Assembly (NCBI GenBank): GCA_937983635.1
Contig: CALJZR010000030.1
Location: 1-23,190, forward strand
Direction of reading: 5' to 3'
DNA from: an uncultured bacterium
Lineage (GTDB): Bacteria; Patescibacteriota; Patescibacteriia; Patescibacteriales; UBA12465
Length of the DNA stretch: 23,190 nt
Numbering within the stretch: position 1 is the stretch's first letter; each line of letters begins with the position of its first letter. The notes below the pieces were generated by a model, which saw only the letters and a list, made by a program, of their open reading frames with translations, did not search any database and was not told the DNA's origin. Below are positions 5,134 to 12,241 of the stretch, in pieces. A program made the position numbers and the translations under genes.

Positions 5134-5526
5134 TTAACGCCACCAGGCCGCTAAATAGTTAAAGACGGCATAAATGATGGCAATAAAAGAAAAGAAAAAA
5201 ATAGCAATATAATTCCACTTGGCCAGACTGGTACTTAAACCCTTGAGAATATAGACTAAGGCCTCCCGGTCTTCGCTACTAAGGGGCTGCTGACTTTCAA
5301 TTTTTTTAGTTAAATCTAATTTCTCAATCAAATTATCCCGTCGCCGCTCCACTGACCAGCGGTGACCGAAATACCAGATAAAACCTAGAGTGCCAATATA
5401 CCAAGACACCTCCAGCCAAAAAGAGCTATAGTCGTTTAAAACAATGACTAAACGATAGGAGATGGTGGCAATGACGCCGACGATAAAGATAAGAATGCGA
5501 TAAGAAGACTTATTTAAATGAGGCAT
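5134..5526 (-). CDS. Small membrane protein, unknown function
   Basis: This 130-residue protein has three likely membrane segments: about 10-30 (ILIFIVGVIATISYRLVIVL), 37-54 and 104-127. Between the second and third is a charged cytoplasmic linker (about 55-95) with 'VERRRDNLIEKLDLTKKIES'. I recognise no family. It is the first gene of a probable operon with the zinc ribbon, holin-like and acetyltransferase genes. A -10-like TATAAT lies at 5571-5576, about 45 bp upstream of the ATG. Confidence 0.75.
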   Translation of the reverse strand: MPHLNKSSYRILIFIVGVIATISYRLVIVLNDYSSFWLEVSWYIGTLGFIWYFGHRWSVERRRDNLIEKLDLTKKIESQQPLSSEDREALVYILKGLSTSLAKWNYIAIFFFSFIAIIYAVFNYLAAWWR

Positions 5527-5570
5527 ATATAAATAAATTAGATATAATAAGACTAATAAGCTATGATTAA

Positions 5571-5576
5571 ATTATA
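5571..5576 (-). promoter_or_regulatory. -10 element of the 5526-3991 operon
   Basis: The minus strand has a perfect TATAAT. No good -35 is visible at 16-18 bp, only T-rich sequence. The start would be near 5564. Confidence 0.4.
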
Positions 5577-5611
5577 GCCTAGATTCAGAAATAAAAGAAT
5601 AAGAATCTCTA

Positions 5612-5650
5612 TAAAAAACAAAGCCCCGGGATAAAATTAATCCCGGGGTC
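5612..5650 (-). terminator. Strong terminator after the 5658 gene
   Basis: A perfect 9-bp stem CCCCGGGAT/ATCCCGGGG (5624-5632 and 5640-5648) is followed on the minus strand by GCTTTGTTTTTTA. It lies 9 bp after the stop codon. Confidence 0.88.
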
Positions 5651-5657
5651 AAAAGTA

Positions 5658-6368
5658 CTATCTCACCTTAAAGGCGGCGGCTTGGTTGGAAAAATCACGA
5701 ATTCTAGCAAGCTCCGTTGCTTCAGCCTCTCTCTCAGCAATCATATCCTGAAGCCAAGCTTTAGCGGCAGCTAAAGCAAAAAGGTGCTCCTGTTCTTCAT
5801 CTGGAAAATAAAAGCCAATGGAAACTTCCTCATCCTCTTTATGCCCACCATCTGGATCAGCAATCGAAAGATTAATTTTTGTTTGCTTAAAATTAAACAG
5901 TAAGCTGGTTTGAGAAGACATACTGAGAATAGCATTCACAGTAACCCAAAGAGCTACCCATGGCCAAAAATTATTTTTTAACAATGCTGGTACCGGCTCG
6001 GCCTTAATCAAAACAATGATACTAAAATATAGTATCACCAAGGCGGTGGCAAAATAACCGCGAAGACAGGAAAAATCATCAATATAATCCGACCAACGAT
6101 CTCTCAGCGCCTCATTATAGAGTCTTGGAAAATGAATCCCATAATAGAAATGGACAAAATAGAGAGCTCCCGCTAACCAGGCTAACAGAGCCCTGAAGGA
6201 AAACGTTTCGCCATGTCGCGGATAAGTGGAAAAAAATAAATTCCCATCCTGAATGAAATAGAAGGGGCTGTCAGGCAACAGGAAGGTTAAAGAGAAACTG
6301 GCTAAGGCCAGAAGAAGATACGCATACGAAATAACGGTTTTTTCCCGCAAAAGTTTTTCGGTATCCAT
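5658..6368 (-). CDS. Multi-pass membrane protein with C-terminal helical tail, unknown
   Basis: This 236-residue protein has about four membrane segments (approximately 13-31, 58-77, 106-124 and 135-153), with a periplasmic-looking loop of about 25 residues after the first. The C-terminal 80 residues are soluble: 'DPDGGHKEDEEVSIGFYFPD' (about 171-190), then a long Ala/Glu-rich helix (about 192-225) that may form a coiled coil. I recognise no family. It stands alone, with a promoter (6435-6463) and its own terminator (5612-5650), so it is a single-gene unit. Confidence 0.75.
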   Translation of the reverse strand: MDTEKLLREKTVISYAYLLLALASFSLTFLLPDSPFYFIQDGNLFFSTYPRHGETFSFRALLAWLAGALYFVHFYYGIHFPRLYNEALRDRWSDYIDDFSCLRGYFATALVILYFSIIVLIKAEPVPALLKNNFWPWVALWVTVNAILSMSSQTSLLFNFKQTKINLSIADPDGGHKEDEEVSIGFYFPDEEQEHLFALAAAKAWLQDMIAEREAEATELARIRDFSNQAAAFKVR

Positions 6369-6434
6369 GATTTTGCTTTTTTGTTGGTTGAATATAAGGT
6401 GAATATGAAAAATTTGATTGTAAAGAATTATAAT

Positions 6435-6463
6435 ACATTATCATAATGATTTAATTTTGTCAA
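6435..6463 (-). promoter_or_regulatory. Promoter of the 5658-6368 gene
   Basis: A perfect -35 TTGACA (6458-6463) is followed after 17 nt by TAATGT (6435-6440), with an overlapping GATAAT giving a 15-nt spacer. A palindrome CATTAT-C-ATAATG overlaps the -10 and may be an operator. Confidence 0.5.
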
Positions 6464-6518
6464 TATTAAAAACAATAGATTTATTTACCGGGCCCATTTA
6501 ATAGCAGGACCAAAGTCT

Positions 6519-6547
6519 ACAAAAAAGCGGCAAATTGCCGCTTTTTT
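6519..6547. terminator. Terminator AAAAAAGCGGC/GCCGCTTTTTT
   Basis: An 11-bp uninterrupted dyad with an AAATT loop (6521-6546) carries A and T runs as part of the stem, so it can act on both strands. It lies 16 bp downstream of the stop of the 6563 gene, on the minus strand. Confidence 0.85.
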
Positions 6548-6562
6548 ATATTTACTCTCAAC

Positions 6563-6961
6563 CTATTTTTTCACCTTAGAAACCTTTTTCTTCGGACTCG
6601 TCTTGGGCTTTGGCGAAGGAGTGGCAGTCGCCTCCGGCTTCACAAAGGTGCGCCAATGCTTTTTTAAATCCTGAGCCAAAGCTTGCACTTCTTTAGGGCT
6701 GGATTTTAATTTCTTTTCATACTTAGCCGCCACCGCATCAATAATAGCGCGATAGGCAGGCTCGCTCACCACACGGGCTTTTTCTAAACCTTCAATGACA
6801 TCGGCTTTCATTTTAATCGCCCAGGCTTTAGTGTTCTTTTGATTCTTCTTGCCACTGGGGCCGAAAAAGAAATAAGTAGCGGCGGCAAGGCCGACCAGGC
6901 TGGCGCCTAAAAGACCTAGCGGCATCGTCTTTGATTTGTTTTCAATTTTTTTCTGAGACAT
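6563..6961 (-). CDS. Single-pass membrane protein with Lys/Pro-rich tail
   Basis: This 132-residue protein has a basic N-terminus, one membrane segment at about 14-34 (GLLGASLVGLAAATYFFFGP), a helical middle part (about 45-108), and a C-terminal tail (about 109-132) of Lys, Pro, Thr and Ser. The arrangement resembles YtxH-like small membrane proteins, but sequence similarity is not convincing. A Lys-rich tail could contact nucleic acid or the acidic cell surface; this is speculation. It has its own promoter (7012-7040) and terminator. Confidence 0.72.
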   Translation of the reverse strand: MSQKKIENKSKTMPLGLLGASLVGLAAATYFFFGPSGKKNQKNTKAWAIKMKADVIEGLEKARVVSEPAYRAIIDAVAAKYEKKLKSSPKEVQALAQDLKKHWRTFVKPEATATPSPKPKTSPKKKVSKVKK

Positions 6962-7011
6962 ATTATTAAAGTTAAGTTATATAAAATAGATAAACTTGAT
7001 AATTCACTTTT

Positions 7012-7040
7012 ATTATAACATATTTTAAAGATACTAAAAA
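7012..7040 (-). promoter_or_regulatory. Extended -10 promoter for the 6563-6961 gene
   Basis: A perfect -10 TATAAT (7012-7017) is preceded by TGT (extended -10 TGn). A weak -35 TTTTTA lies at 7035-7040, 17 nt away. The leader is about 44 nt. Confidence 0.55.
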
Positions 7041-7071
7041 GCTAAAACTAAAAAAATAACATATTTTACAA

Positions 7072-7106
7072 GTAAAAACCTTGGAACTGAAAGCTCCAAG
7101 GTTTAA
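7072..7106 (-). terminator. Terminator after the 7125-7427 gene
   Basis: A perfect 10-bp stem AAACCTTGGA/TCCAAGGTTT (7076-7085 and 7095-7104) with a 9-nt loop is followed on the minus strand by TTTACTTGT. A run of A on the other side allows some action on the plus strand. Confidence 0.78.
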
Positions 7107-7124
7107 AAAAATTTTGCTGGGTGA

Positions 7125-7427
7125 CTACCAGCCGTAATTCATCTGTCCATCAGGACGCTGATCCCATTCGGGGTATTCGCCGGCGGGTATATAAGCGTTC
7201 CAGGTCACAATAGAGTGACTTTTGAAAAAGATTGAAGAGGTAACTCTGCTGGCACAAATATTCTCGTAATCAGCTTGAGGGAAAGTGGCACGGATCTCAT
7301 CCGCCATCTTTTGAAAATCAGTGATGCTGCCCAGATTGGACTGAATCAAATGAACGTTGGCGAATTGTTCGCCCTTTTCATTTTTCGGCATGTCTGGCCG
7401 CCAGTAAATAATCTTGTTTGAGGACAT
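7125..7427 (-). CDS. Small hypothetical protein
   Basis: With the ATG at 7427 the product has 100 residues, beginning MSSNKIIYWRPDMPKN. I recognise no domain. It is a soluble protein with mixed helix and strand and an aromatic C-terminus (GEYPEWDQRPDGQMNYGW). An in-frame TTG at 7472 would add 15 residues, but it lies just inside the edge of the promoter dyad and close to the expected transcription start (near 7469), so the ATG is preferred. The gene is a single-gene unit under a near-perfect promoter that is overlaid by a long inverted repeat, which suggests repression by a DNA-binding protein. Confidence 0.7.
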   Translation of the reverse strand: MSSNKIIYWRPDMPKNEKGEQFANVHLIQSNLGSITDFQKMADEIRATFPQADYENICASRVTSSIFFKSHSIVTWNAYIPAGEYPEWDQRPDGQMNYGW

Positions 7428-7470
7428 GATGCGATGGTTTTTATAATTTGAAGATACTAATTTAACTATC

Positions 7471-7504
7471 AAAAAAGTATACTATAAATATACTTTTTTG
7501 TCAA
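7471..7504 (-). promoter_or_regulatory. Near-consensus promoter overlaid by an 11-bp inverted repeat
   Basis: The -35 TTGACA (7499-7504) and -10 TATACT (7476-7481) are exactly 17 nt apart. The perfect inverted repeat AAAAAAGTATA/TATACTTTTTT (7471-7481 and 7489-7499), with a 7-nt centre, covers the -10 and all of the spacer. This is the expected position for an operator. A hairpin with T-run is an alternative reading, but the start of transcription lies downstream of it, so it would not be transcribed from this promoter. Confidence 0.65.
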
Positions 7505-7521
7505 TACATTAAAACAATAAA

Positions 7522-7552
7522 ACAAAAACGAGCTATATACGCTCGTTTTTAA
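7522..7552. terminator. Terminator AAAAACGAGC/GCTCGTTTTT
   Basis: A perfect 10-bp stem (7524-7533 and 7541-7550) with loop TATATAC has A and T runs within the arms. It follows the SIMPL gene on the minus strand. The same ten-base arms recur at 10601-10627. Confidence 0.85.
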
Positions 7553-7557
7553 TAATT

Positions 7558-8277
7558 CTATTTAAGTCCGAAAGAGGCTTTAACCGTCACCATTACCTCC
7601 TTTTCAATCCCGGAAGTGTCATAGGAACCGTAATCGGAAATCTCCACTGCCCCCACCGGCATCACTTGCACCACCCCCATACTGACCGATTTTACTACAT
7701 CAACCTGCTTGCCGCTGCTGGAAGCAATAGCCTCCGCCCGCTTCTTCGCATCTTTAATCGCTTCCGGTAAAAGGGATATTCTAATCTCCGGTAATTTACT
7801 GTAATAGTATTCCACGGAGTTGGCAGAAAAAATAATACCCTGCTCAGCCAGCTTGTCGCCATTTTTGGCTAATTCTTTCATCTTGTTAACGTCGTCAGAT
7901 TTAATTTCGATATTCTGAATTAAATTATATTCTTTAGGCGCATTGCCGTCATTTTTCCAAATTTCGCTCATAAAGACCGGGGATATTTCAAATTTACCCG
8001 CAAAGCCTTGAGCGGTCAAAAAGTCGTTAACCGCTTTTTCATCCGCCTTCATGCGCGCATAACCGTCCTTTAGTTGGTCAACGGTAGCCGTCCTGGAAAA
8101 ATTTGCCGTCCAGCGAGCAGAGTCAGCCGTCACCGCCTGTTTGGCGGAACCAGAAACAGAAACAACGTTATCCAATTTTCTGATTTCCAATAAAGATCCG
8201 GCCACCACAAAAGCGGCGACAATCAAACTAAGGCCTAAAATCAGGCCGAAGAGCACAAAACGAGGATGCTTTTCCAT
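7558..8277 (-). CDS. SIMPL domain-containing (DUF541) protein, membrane anchored
   Basis: This 239-residue protein has an N-terminal membrane anchor at about 8-27 and then a SIMPL (DUF541) domain. Typical features are 'VVSVSGSAKQAVTADSARWT' (about 38-57), the DUF541 start pattern 'v.v.G.a...v.PD.a', a central 'FEISPVFMSEIW' strand, 'IQNIEIKSDDVNKM', and the late segment 'EAIKDAKKRAEAIASSSGKQ', which corresponds to the family's 'Al.dA..kA..lA..lG'. The domain should face the periplasm or cell surface. The general role of SIMPL proteins is poorly known. It lies next to the SPFH gene but has its own -10 element and terminator. Confidence 0.9.
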   Translation of the reverse strand: MEKHPRFVLFGLILGLSLIVAAFVVAGSLLEIRKLDNVVSVSGSAKQAVTADSARWTANFSRTATVDQLKDGYARMKADEKAVNDFLTAQGFAGKFEISPVFMSEIWKNDGNAPKEYNLIQNIEIKSDDVNKMKELAKNGDKLAEQGIIFSANSVEYYYSKLPEIRISLLPEAIKDAKKRAEAIASSSGKQVDVVKSVSMGVVQVMPVGAVEISDYGSYDTSGIEKEVMVTVKASFGLK

Positions 8278-8353
8278 ATTATTATATTTATTTTAAATTA
8301 TATAATTATAGACGAAAAAAGGAATAAAAGGTAACGGAGTAATAGATAATTTA

Positions 8354-8362
8354 ATTATAGCA
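8354..8362 (-). promoter_or_regulatory. Extended -10 element of the SIMPL gene
   Basis: The minus strand shows TGC-TATAAT (TATAAT at 8354-8359). No good -35 is present, consistent with an extended -10 promoter. The leader would be about 70 nt. Confidence 0.45.
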
Positions 8363-8410
8363 CAAATTAAAAGCAATAAACCAGATAATATTTATCTACT
8401 AATGGTTAAA

Positions 8411-8445
8411 AAAATCCGAGCACAAATTGTACTCGGACTTTTTAA
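8411..8445 (-). terminator. Terminator after the SPFH gene
   Basis: The stem TCCGAG/CTCGGA (8415-8420 and 8432-8437) continues after one mismatch as ACAA/TTGT, and the minus strand continues with TTTTTTTAACC. It lies about 10 bp after the stop codon. Confidence 0.75.
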
Positions 8446-8454
8446 ATAACTACT

Positions 8455-9801
8455 TTAATTCTCTGTTTTTTCGGTCTTATCGGCGTTTTCTTTGATGACG
8501 CCAATAGCGGTAAGAACGGATTTGCCCATTGGAGTTTGGGCAAAAGCTTCAACCATAGCAGACAGGTTGGTTCCGCCTTTGCTCGTGAACATATCCATGA
8601 CATTATTCATACCGCTCACAGCATCTCCAGCATTGGCAATAATTTTAACATCAGCATTTTGCAGTGCTTCTGCCTGTTTTGCGCCGACAGTTAAATATGC
8701 CTTAATGCCTTCAATGGTGGCCAGATACTGCTGGTAATTCGGGTTGGCTCCGATTTCTTTGGCCAAAATAATCATCGCTTCAACTGGCGCAAGCTGCATC
8801 AGCTTTTCAGCTTCAGCCCTGGCAGCACCTTCAACGGTAATACCTTCAGCCTCTTTTTTCTTGGCTTCAAGAGCACCTTCAGCGGTGATTACTGTGGTTT
8901 GTTTGGTCTGTTCAGCCAGCACAATCTGCTGATCTTTGGTTATTTCCGCCAACTTAACGGTTTCAACACGCTTCACTTCCATGTCGCGAGTTTTTGTTTC
9001 TTTGGCCTGAGATAACACCTCCTGTTGTGACAATTCCTTGGCGATACCGATGGCCTTTTCTTTGTCGGCCGTACGCTGGCCAATGGCTTCTTCAGATTCC
9101 TGCCGGCGAATTTCAACGATTTGGCGCGCTTCAATTTCGGCGGTTTCAGCAGCCTGAGTGTTGGCAGCTACTTCCTTACGGCTTTCCATCTCAATGTGAG
9201 AAGTTTTTTTGGCCATAATATTGGAAATAACCTTGCTGCCATGACCATCGCGGATATCCATGAGTTCCATGGATTTTACGGATTCAATTCCCCATTCAGC
9301 CAGCTGCTCGCTAACTTCGGATGTAAACTGTTCACCAAACTTCGAGCGCTCGAGCATAATGGCATCGATATTATCAGAAGCCAAAACTTTTCTGACCGCA
9401 CCCTGCACAATCAACAGCAACTGTCCCTGAAGCTCGGAAACACTTTCAACGCGCTGAGCGGCCTTACTGGTGTCCTTAATGCGGAAAAAGGCGGTAACGT
9501 CAACCATAAATGGCACCCGGTCTTTGTCATAAGCTTCATAATCTTTCAACGAAAGATCAAAGTTCGATACCGGCAACTTGATAACGGTAACTCCGAAACC
9601 GGGGATCCACGATGGCCAGGCATAATACACATTGCTTCCTTCCTGACCGGTGCCATAGGAAGTAGTTGATTTTTTACTCTGCACGATGTGCACCATGTTT
9701 GTCGGGACAACCGTACGGTAGAGGATGGCCATAAAAATCCATAAAACTAATATGCCGCCCAAGGCATAAATAACGGGGAGAAACATTGAAACACTTTCCA
9801 T
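8455..9801 (-). CDS. SPFH/Band 7 (flotillin-like) membrane protein
   Basis: This 448-residue protein has an N-terminal membrane segment (about 9-29), an SPFH/Band 7 domain (about 33-200, with 'VPTNMVHIVQSKKSTTSYG' and 'DAIMLERSKFGEQFTSEV'), then a long Glu/Ala/Lys-rich coiled coil (about 200-345) in which EA-repeats such as 'AEGITVEGAARAEAEKLMQL' are typical of flotillins. The C-terminal part is an oligomerisation region. Flotillins scaffold membrane microdomains and influence fluidity, secretion and signalling. The usual NfeD partner is not next to it here. It has a strong promoter (9881-9909), a leader of about 70 nt with hairpins, and its own terminator, so it is a single-gene unit. Confidence 0.9.
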   Translation of the reverse strand: MESVSMFLPVIYALGGILVLWIFMAILYRTVVPTNMVHIVQSKKSTTSYGTGQEGSNVYYAWPSWIPGFGVTVIKLPVSNFDLSLKDYEAYDKDRVPFMVDVTAFFRIKDTSKAAQRVESVSELQGQLLLIVQGAVRKVLASDNIDAIMLERSKFGEQFTSEVSEQLAEWGIESVKSMELMDIRDGHGSKVISNIMAKKTSHIEMESRKEVAANTQAAETAEIEARQIVEIRRQESEEAIGQRTADKEKAIGIAKELSQQEVLSQAKETKTRDMEVKRVETVKLAEITKDQQIVLAEQTKQTTVITAEGALEAKKKEAEGITVEGAARAEAEKLMQLAPVEAMIILAKEIGANPNYQQYLATIEGIKAYLTVGAKQAEALQNADVKIIANAGDAVSGMNNVMDMFTSKGGTNLSAMVEAFAQTPMGKSVLTAIGVIKENADKTEKTEN

Positions 9802-9837
9802 AGTAAATTGATTTAAATTGTTGATGAACTATTTTTC

Positions 9838-9854
9838 CATGGCACCATGCCATG
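9838..9854 (-). promoter_or_regulatory. Stem-loop in the leader of the SPFH gene
   Basis: A perfect 7-bp stem CATGGCA/TGCCATG with a 3-nt loop lies about 37 nt before the ATG. A smaller GCTA/TAGC hairpin lies further upstream in the same leader. Their role is not evident. Confidence 0.4.
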
Positions 9855-9880
9855 AAAGCTGCTATTTTTAGCAACTAATC

Positions 9881-9909
9881 AATATAAACAATATTCAATA
9901 TTTTGTCAA
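9881..9909 (-). promoter_or_regulatory. Near-consensus promoter of the SPFH gene
   Basis: The -35 TTGACA (9904-9909), 17-nt spacer and -10 TATATT (9881-9886) match the consensus closely. The start would be near 9874. Confidence 0.75.
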
Positions 9910-10028
9910 TACAATAATTAAAAACAAACTAGGATTTAATTTTTCTAAATTAACCCATAAAAATAGTTAATTTAGCTAATAATTAAAATTTTATAGAACA
10001 ATATGCTCTATTGGAAACAAAATATATA

Positions 10029-10057
10029 TTGACATATATATAATAATATTGTATATT
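10029..10057 (+). promoter_or_regulatory. Near-consensus promoter of the HNH gene
   Basis: TTGACA (10029-10034), 17 nt, TATATT (10052-10057). The transcription start would lie near 10064, giving about 20 nt before the ATG at 10084. Confidence 0.75.
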
Positions 10058-10083
10058 TAAATGTTTATTAACTATAATCAAAT

Positions 10084-10581
10084 ATGCTAAGTATACTAAT
10101 GATTAGTGCCTGCGCTTGCCTTATCTATGGCCTCTCTCCCATTACGGAAGCCGTACACCCGCTGCAAATAGACTTTAAATACGCCTACGAATTAAAAATT
10201 GCGGCTGAAAAAGCTCGCCAGAATATTGACACATCGAAAGAAGTAAAAATATTAGAACAAAAATACTTAATAAAAAATACAAAAAACCTTCTTCAGCAAT
10301 CTAATCGCCTATTTTATGTAGATAAAGACGGCTATCCGCGCTACAGCAATAGCCATAAATTAATCCATCGTTGTAATATGGAGAAATTTATAGGCAGAAA
10401 ATTGAATAAAGAAGAAGTGGTCCACCATAAAGATGGCGATAAACGTAATTTTCGTATAAATAACTTAAGACTCTTCGTTAATCAAAATGAGCATGACAAA
10501 TTTCATCGAGATCACTATGCCAAAAAAGGTTATTGGCACGAAAAAGTTCCGAGATATAACTATGGAACTAGATATGCGTGA
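10084..10581 (+). CDS. HNH endonuclease-like protein with hydrophobic N-terminus
   Basis: This 165-residue protein ends in an HNH nuclease module. The core 'VVHHKDGDKRNFRINNLRLF' (112-131) has the HH dyad (His114-His115), the Asp-Gly turn and the Asn pair of the HNH fold, and 'NQNEHDKFH' (133-141) supplies the last His residues. The preceding 'NSHKLIHRCNMEKFIGRKL' (89-107) is typical of HNH_3-type domains in phage and mobile nucleases. Such enzymes cut DNA with one metal ion. The first 24 residues (MLSILMISACACLIYGLSPI) are hydrophobic and lack a basic n-region, so they may be a signal or membrane anchor, which would be unusual for an HNH enzyme. It is the only plus-strand gene in the accessory block and is convergent with the PP2C gene. 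Confidence 0.8.
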   Translation: MLSILMISACACLIYGLSPITEAVHPLQIDFKYAYELKIAAEKARQNIDTSKEVKILEQKYLIKNTKNLLQQSNRLFYVDKDGYPRYSNSHKLIHRCNMEKFIGRKLNKEEVVHHKDGDKRNFRINNLRLFVNQNEHDKFHRDHYAKKGYWHEKVPRYNYGTRYA

Positions 10582-10598
10582 ATCAACTTAAATTAATA

Positions 10599-10629
10599 AT
10601 AAAAACGAGCTGAGAAGGCTCGTTTTTAA
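10599..10629. terminator. Bidirectional terminator between HNH and PP2C genes
   Basis: A perfect 10-bp stem AAAAACGAGC/GCTCGTTTTT (10601-10610 and 10618-10627) has loop TGAGAAG. It lies between convergent genes and can end both transcripts. The arms are identical to those of the terminator at 7524-7550. Confidence 0.88.
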
Positions 10630-10644
10630 ATCTTTACTTAGCTA

Positions 10645-11421
10645 TTACTGAAATCTCATAATGGCCACCGTCCGGTCATCCTGAGACTTCGTTGATTGAT
10701 ATTTCTTCCATCTACCCGGGTCTTCCCTTTCTGCCTCCTTAAAAGCATTTTCCCAGTCTTCAATAGTATTGCCGCTGGGAATAGCCGGGTATCCGTCTGA
10801 AAAAAGCTCAATCAGCTGGACCTGATCTCTAGGAATCTCTAAGGTTTTCACAAACTTATCGGGAGTATTAAAACCATCAATGGCGCCATAGCCTAAGGGG
10901 TTGTCATTATTATTTTGATAGGCAAATTGTGCCAAGAGCAAAGGCATTATGTGATCCCGACTGCCGGCAATATCACCAGTCTCTTCAATATAACGCACTC
11001 TTTCCCGAGCGACTTCAAAATCAATTTGTTTAGGGTCGCGATAGACTTTCTCACCATTAATTCGCAAAGCGGTATCGCCGAGATAGGTTATTAATAAATT
11101 AGACCCAACTATTCTGACGGCTGCAAAAAAACAAGTAAAGCGATATTTGGGCTCAAGCACATCATTCATTATTCCTAAATCTTCATAAACCTGAGCTAGC
11201 TTTTGATTAAGATGAGAGACGAGCTCTATTCCATTTAAAGAACAGGCCAAAGTCTCAGCCACGACTAAACGGGAAACTATTTCTCCGCCCGTCTTCCCTT
11301 CATATTGCCGGCCGCTCTTATCAGTCGCGCCGTCCGCCAACACAAAAGTCTCATCGTTATAGCCGAAGCAGTCCTCATTTCTATCTTTATTTTTACCTTC
11401 GGTAAAAGAGGTAACGGTCAT
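10645..11421 (-). CDS. PP2C-type serine/threonine protein phosphatase
   Basis: This 258-residue protein shows the main PP2C motifs: 'DRNEDCFG' (13-20), the metal-binding 'LADGATD' (28-34), 'YLGDTALRING' (113-123), 'LFSDGYPAI' (207-215) and 'SQDDRTVAIM' (246-255). The Asp residues 30, 209 and 249 are the expected Mn/Mg ligands, so it should be active. It should remove phosphate from Ser/Thr of protein substrates in the cytoplasm; no cognate kinase is in the window. It is the last gene of the reverse-transcriptase cluster, only 7 bp after the NERD stop, so co-transcription is likely. Its base composition is nearer to the chromosomal flanks than to its three AT-rich upstream neighbours, so it may have a different history. 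Confidence 0.88.
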   Translation of the reverse strand: MTVTSFTEGKNKDRNEDCFGYNDETFVLADGATDKSGRQYEGKTGGEIVSRLVVAETLACSLNGIELVSHLNQKLAQVYEDLGIMNDVLEPKYRFTCFFAAVRIVGSNLLITYLGDTALRINGEKVYRDPKQIDFEVARERVRYIEETGDIAGSRDHIMPLLLAQFAYQNNNDNPLGYGAIDGFNTPDKFVKTLEIPRDQVQLIELFSDGYPAIPSGNTIEDWENAFKEAEREDPGRWKKYQSTKSQDDRTVAIMRFQ

Positions 11422-11428
11422 ATATTAA

Positions 11429-12202
11429 CTATTGTTTTAATTTATCAGCCACCACTTCACAGAACTCTGGGGTAAACCGATTATCATCTTCAAGATTATT
11501 AAAATATTTATCTAATTCCTTTAATTTGCTAATTATAAAAACTTTAGACTTACCCTCAATACTGATTATACTATTAATAAATACTAGTGCCTTTCTTGCT
11601 TTAATTTCCCCCAAGCCAACAGATTTTAAATAATAATTTAAAGACTTGCAGTGATTTATAAGTTTAAGCCGCGGGTCACAATTCCCAAACAATGAGGTTC
11701 TTTCCTGAGAATAACCACTACCATTAACTTTAATAGCCTCCTTCTCGGTAAAAATATAAGAACTAGCGCTGTTTTTAACCTCTAAAACCACTAAGCCCTT
11801 GGGACCAATAATTAAAAAATCAAAATCAAATTTACGGCCAGGAATTTTGAAGTTTTGAATAATATTGTATTGGCTAAAGCCCGGTATTTTAATAAGTTTA
11901 AGATAAACCAACCGCTCCCCTTCATAGCCTTTACGAGCTTTATTAATTTCAGAATCACTTTTTGAAAAAAAGTTATTTATCAATTTTATTATCCCCAAAA
12001 AAATCAAACAGGAAATAAAGCCTAAGATTAAAAAAGAAAAAGCCAAAAAAGATTCTTTATTAATAGAACCTAAGTTATATTTAAGATAAAATATAAAAAA
12101 TACAATATAGGCAAAGGCAAAAAATGTAAAAAACCATTGTTTTACTAAATTTTCCTTAATCTTCTGTTTAGAATATGATTTTTCCTTCTTAAAAATATTC
12201 AT
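11429..12202 (-). CDS. Membrane-anchored NERD-domain (nuclease-related) protein
   Basis: This 257-residue protein has two N-terminal membrane segments (about 22-40 and 51-74), followed by a NERD domain (about 88-200). Key residues are 'KGYEGERLVYLKL' (91-103), the paired Asp in 'RKFDFDFLIIG' (123-133), and 'GLVVLEVKNSA' (136-146), which match the PD-(D/E)xK-type pattern E...D.D...ExK expected of this nuclease-related family. The C-terminal part (about 190-257) is not assigned. NERD proteins are often found with kinases, helicases or in defence clusters, but their biochemical action is mostly unproved. Strong AT bias contrasts with the flanks. It is 39 bp downstream of the helical protein gene and 7 bp upstream of the PP2C gene. 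Confidence 0.85.
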   Translation of the reverse strand: MNIFKKEKSYSKQKIKENLVKQWFFTFFAFAYIVFFIFYLKYNLGSINKESFLAFSFLILGFISCLIFLGIIKLINNFFSKSDSEINKARKGYEGERLVYLKLIKIPGFSQYNIIQNFKIPGRKFDFDFLIIGPKGLVVLEVKNSASSYIFTEKEAIKVNGSGYSQERTSLFGNCDPRLKLINHCKSLNYYLKSVGLGEIKARKALVFINSIISIEGKSKVFIISKLKELDKYFNNLEDDNRFTPEFCEVVADKLKQ

Positions 12203-12241
12203 AAAATAAAAATACCCACAATCTTTAATTTTTACATTTTA

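Noticed and set aside
9121..9669. 182-residue plus-strand ORF
   Set aside because: It lies wholly antisense to the well-supported SPFH gene and has no promoter or recognisable domain; the long frame comes from codon bias of the opposite strand.
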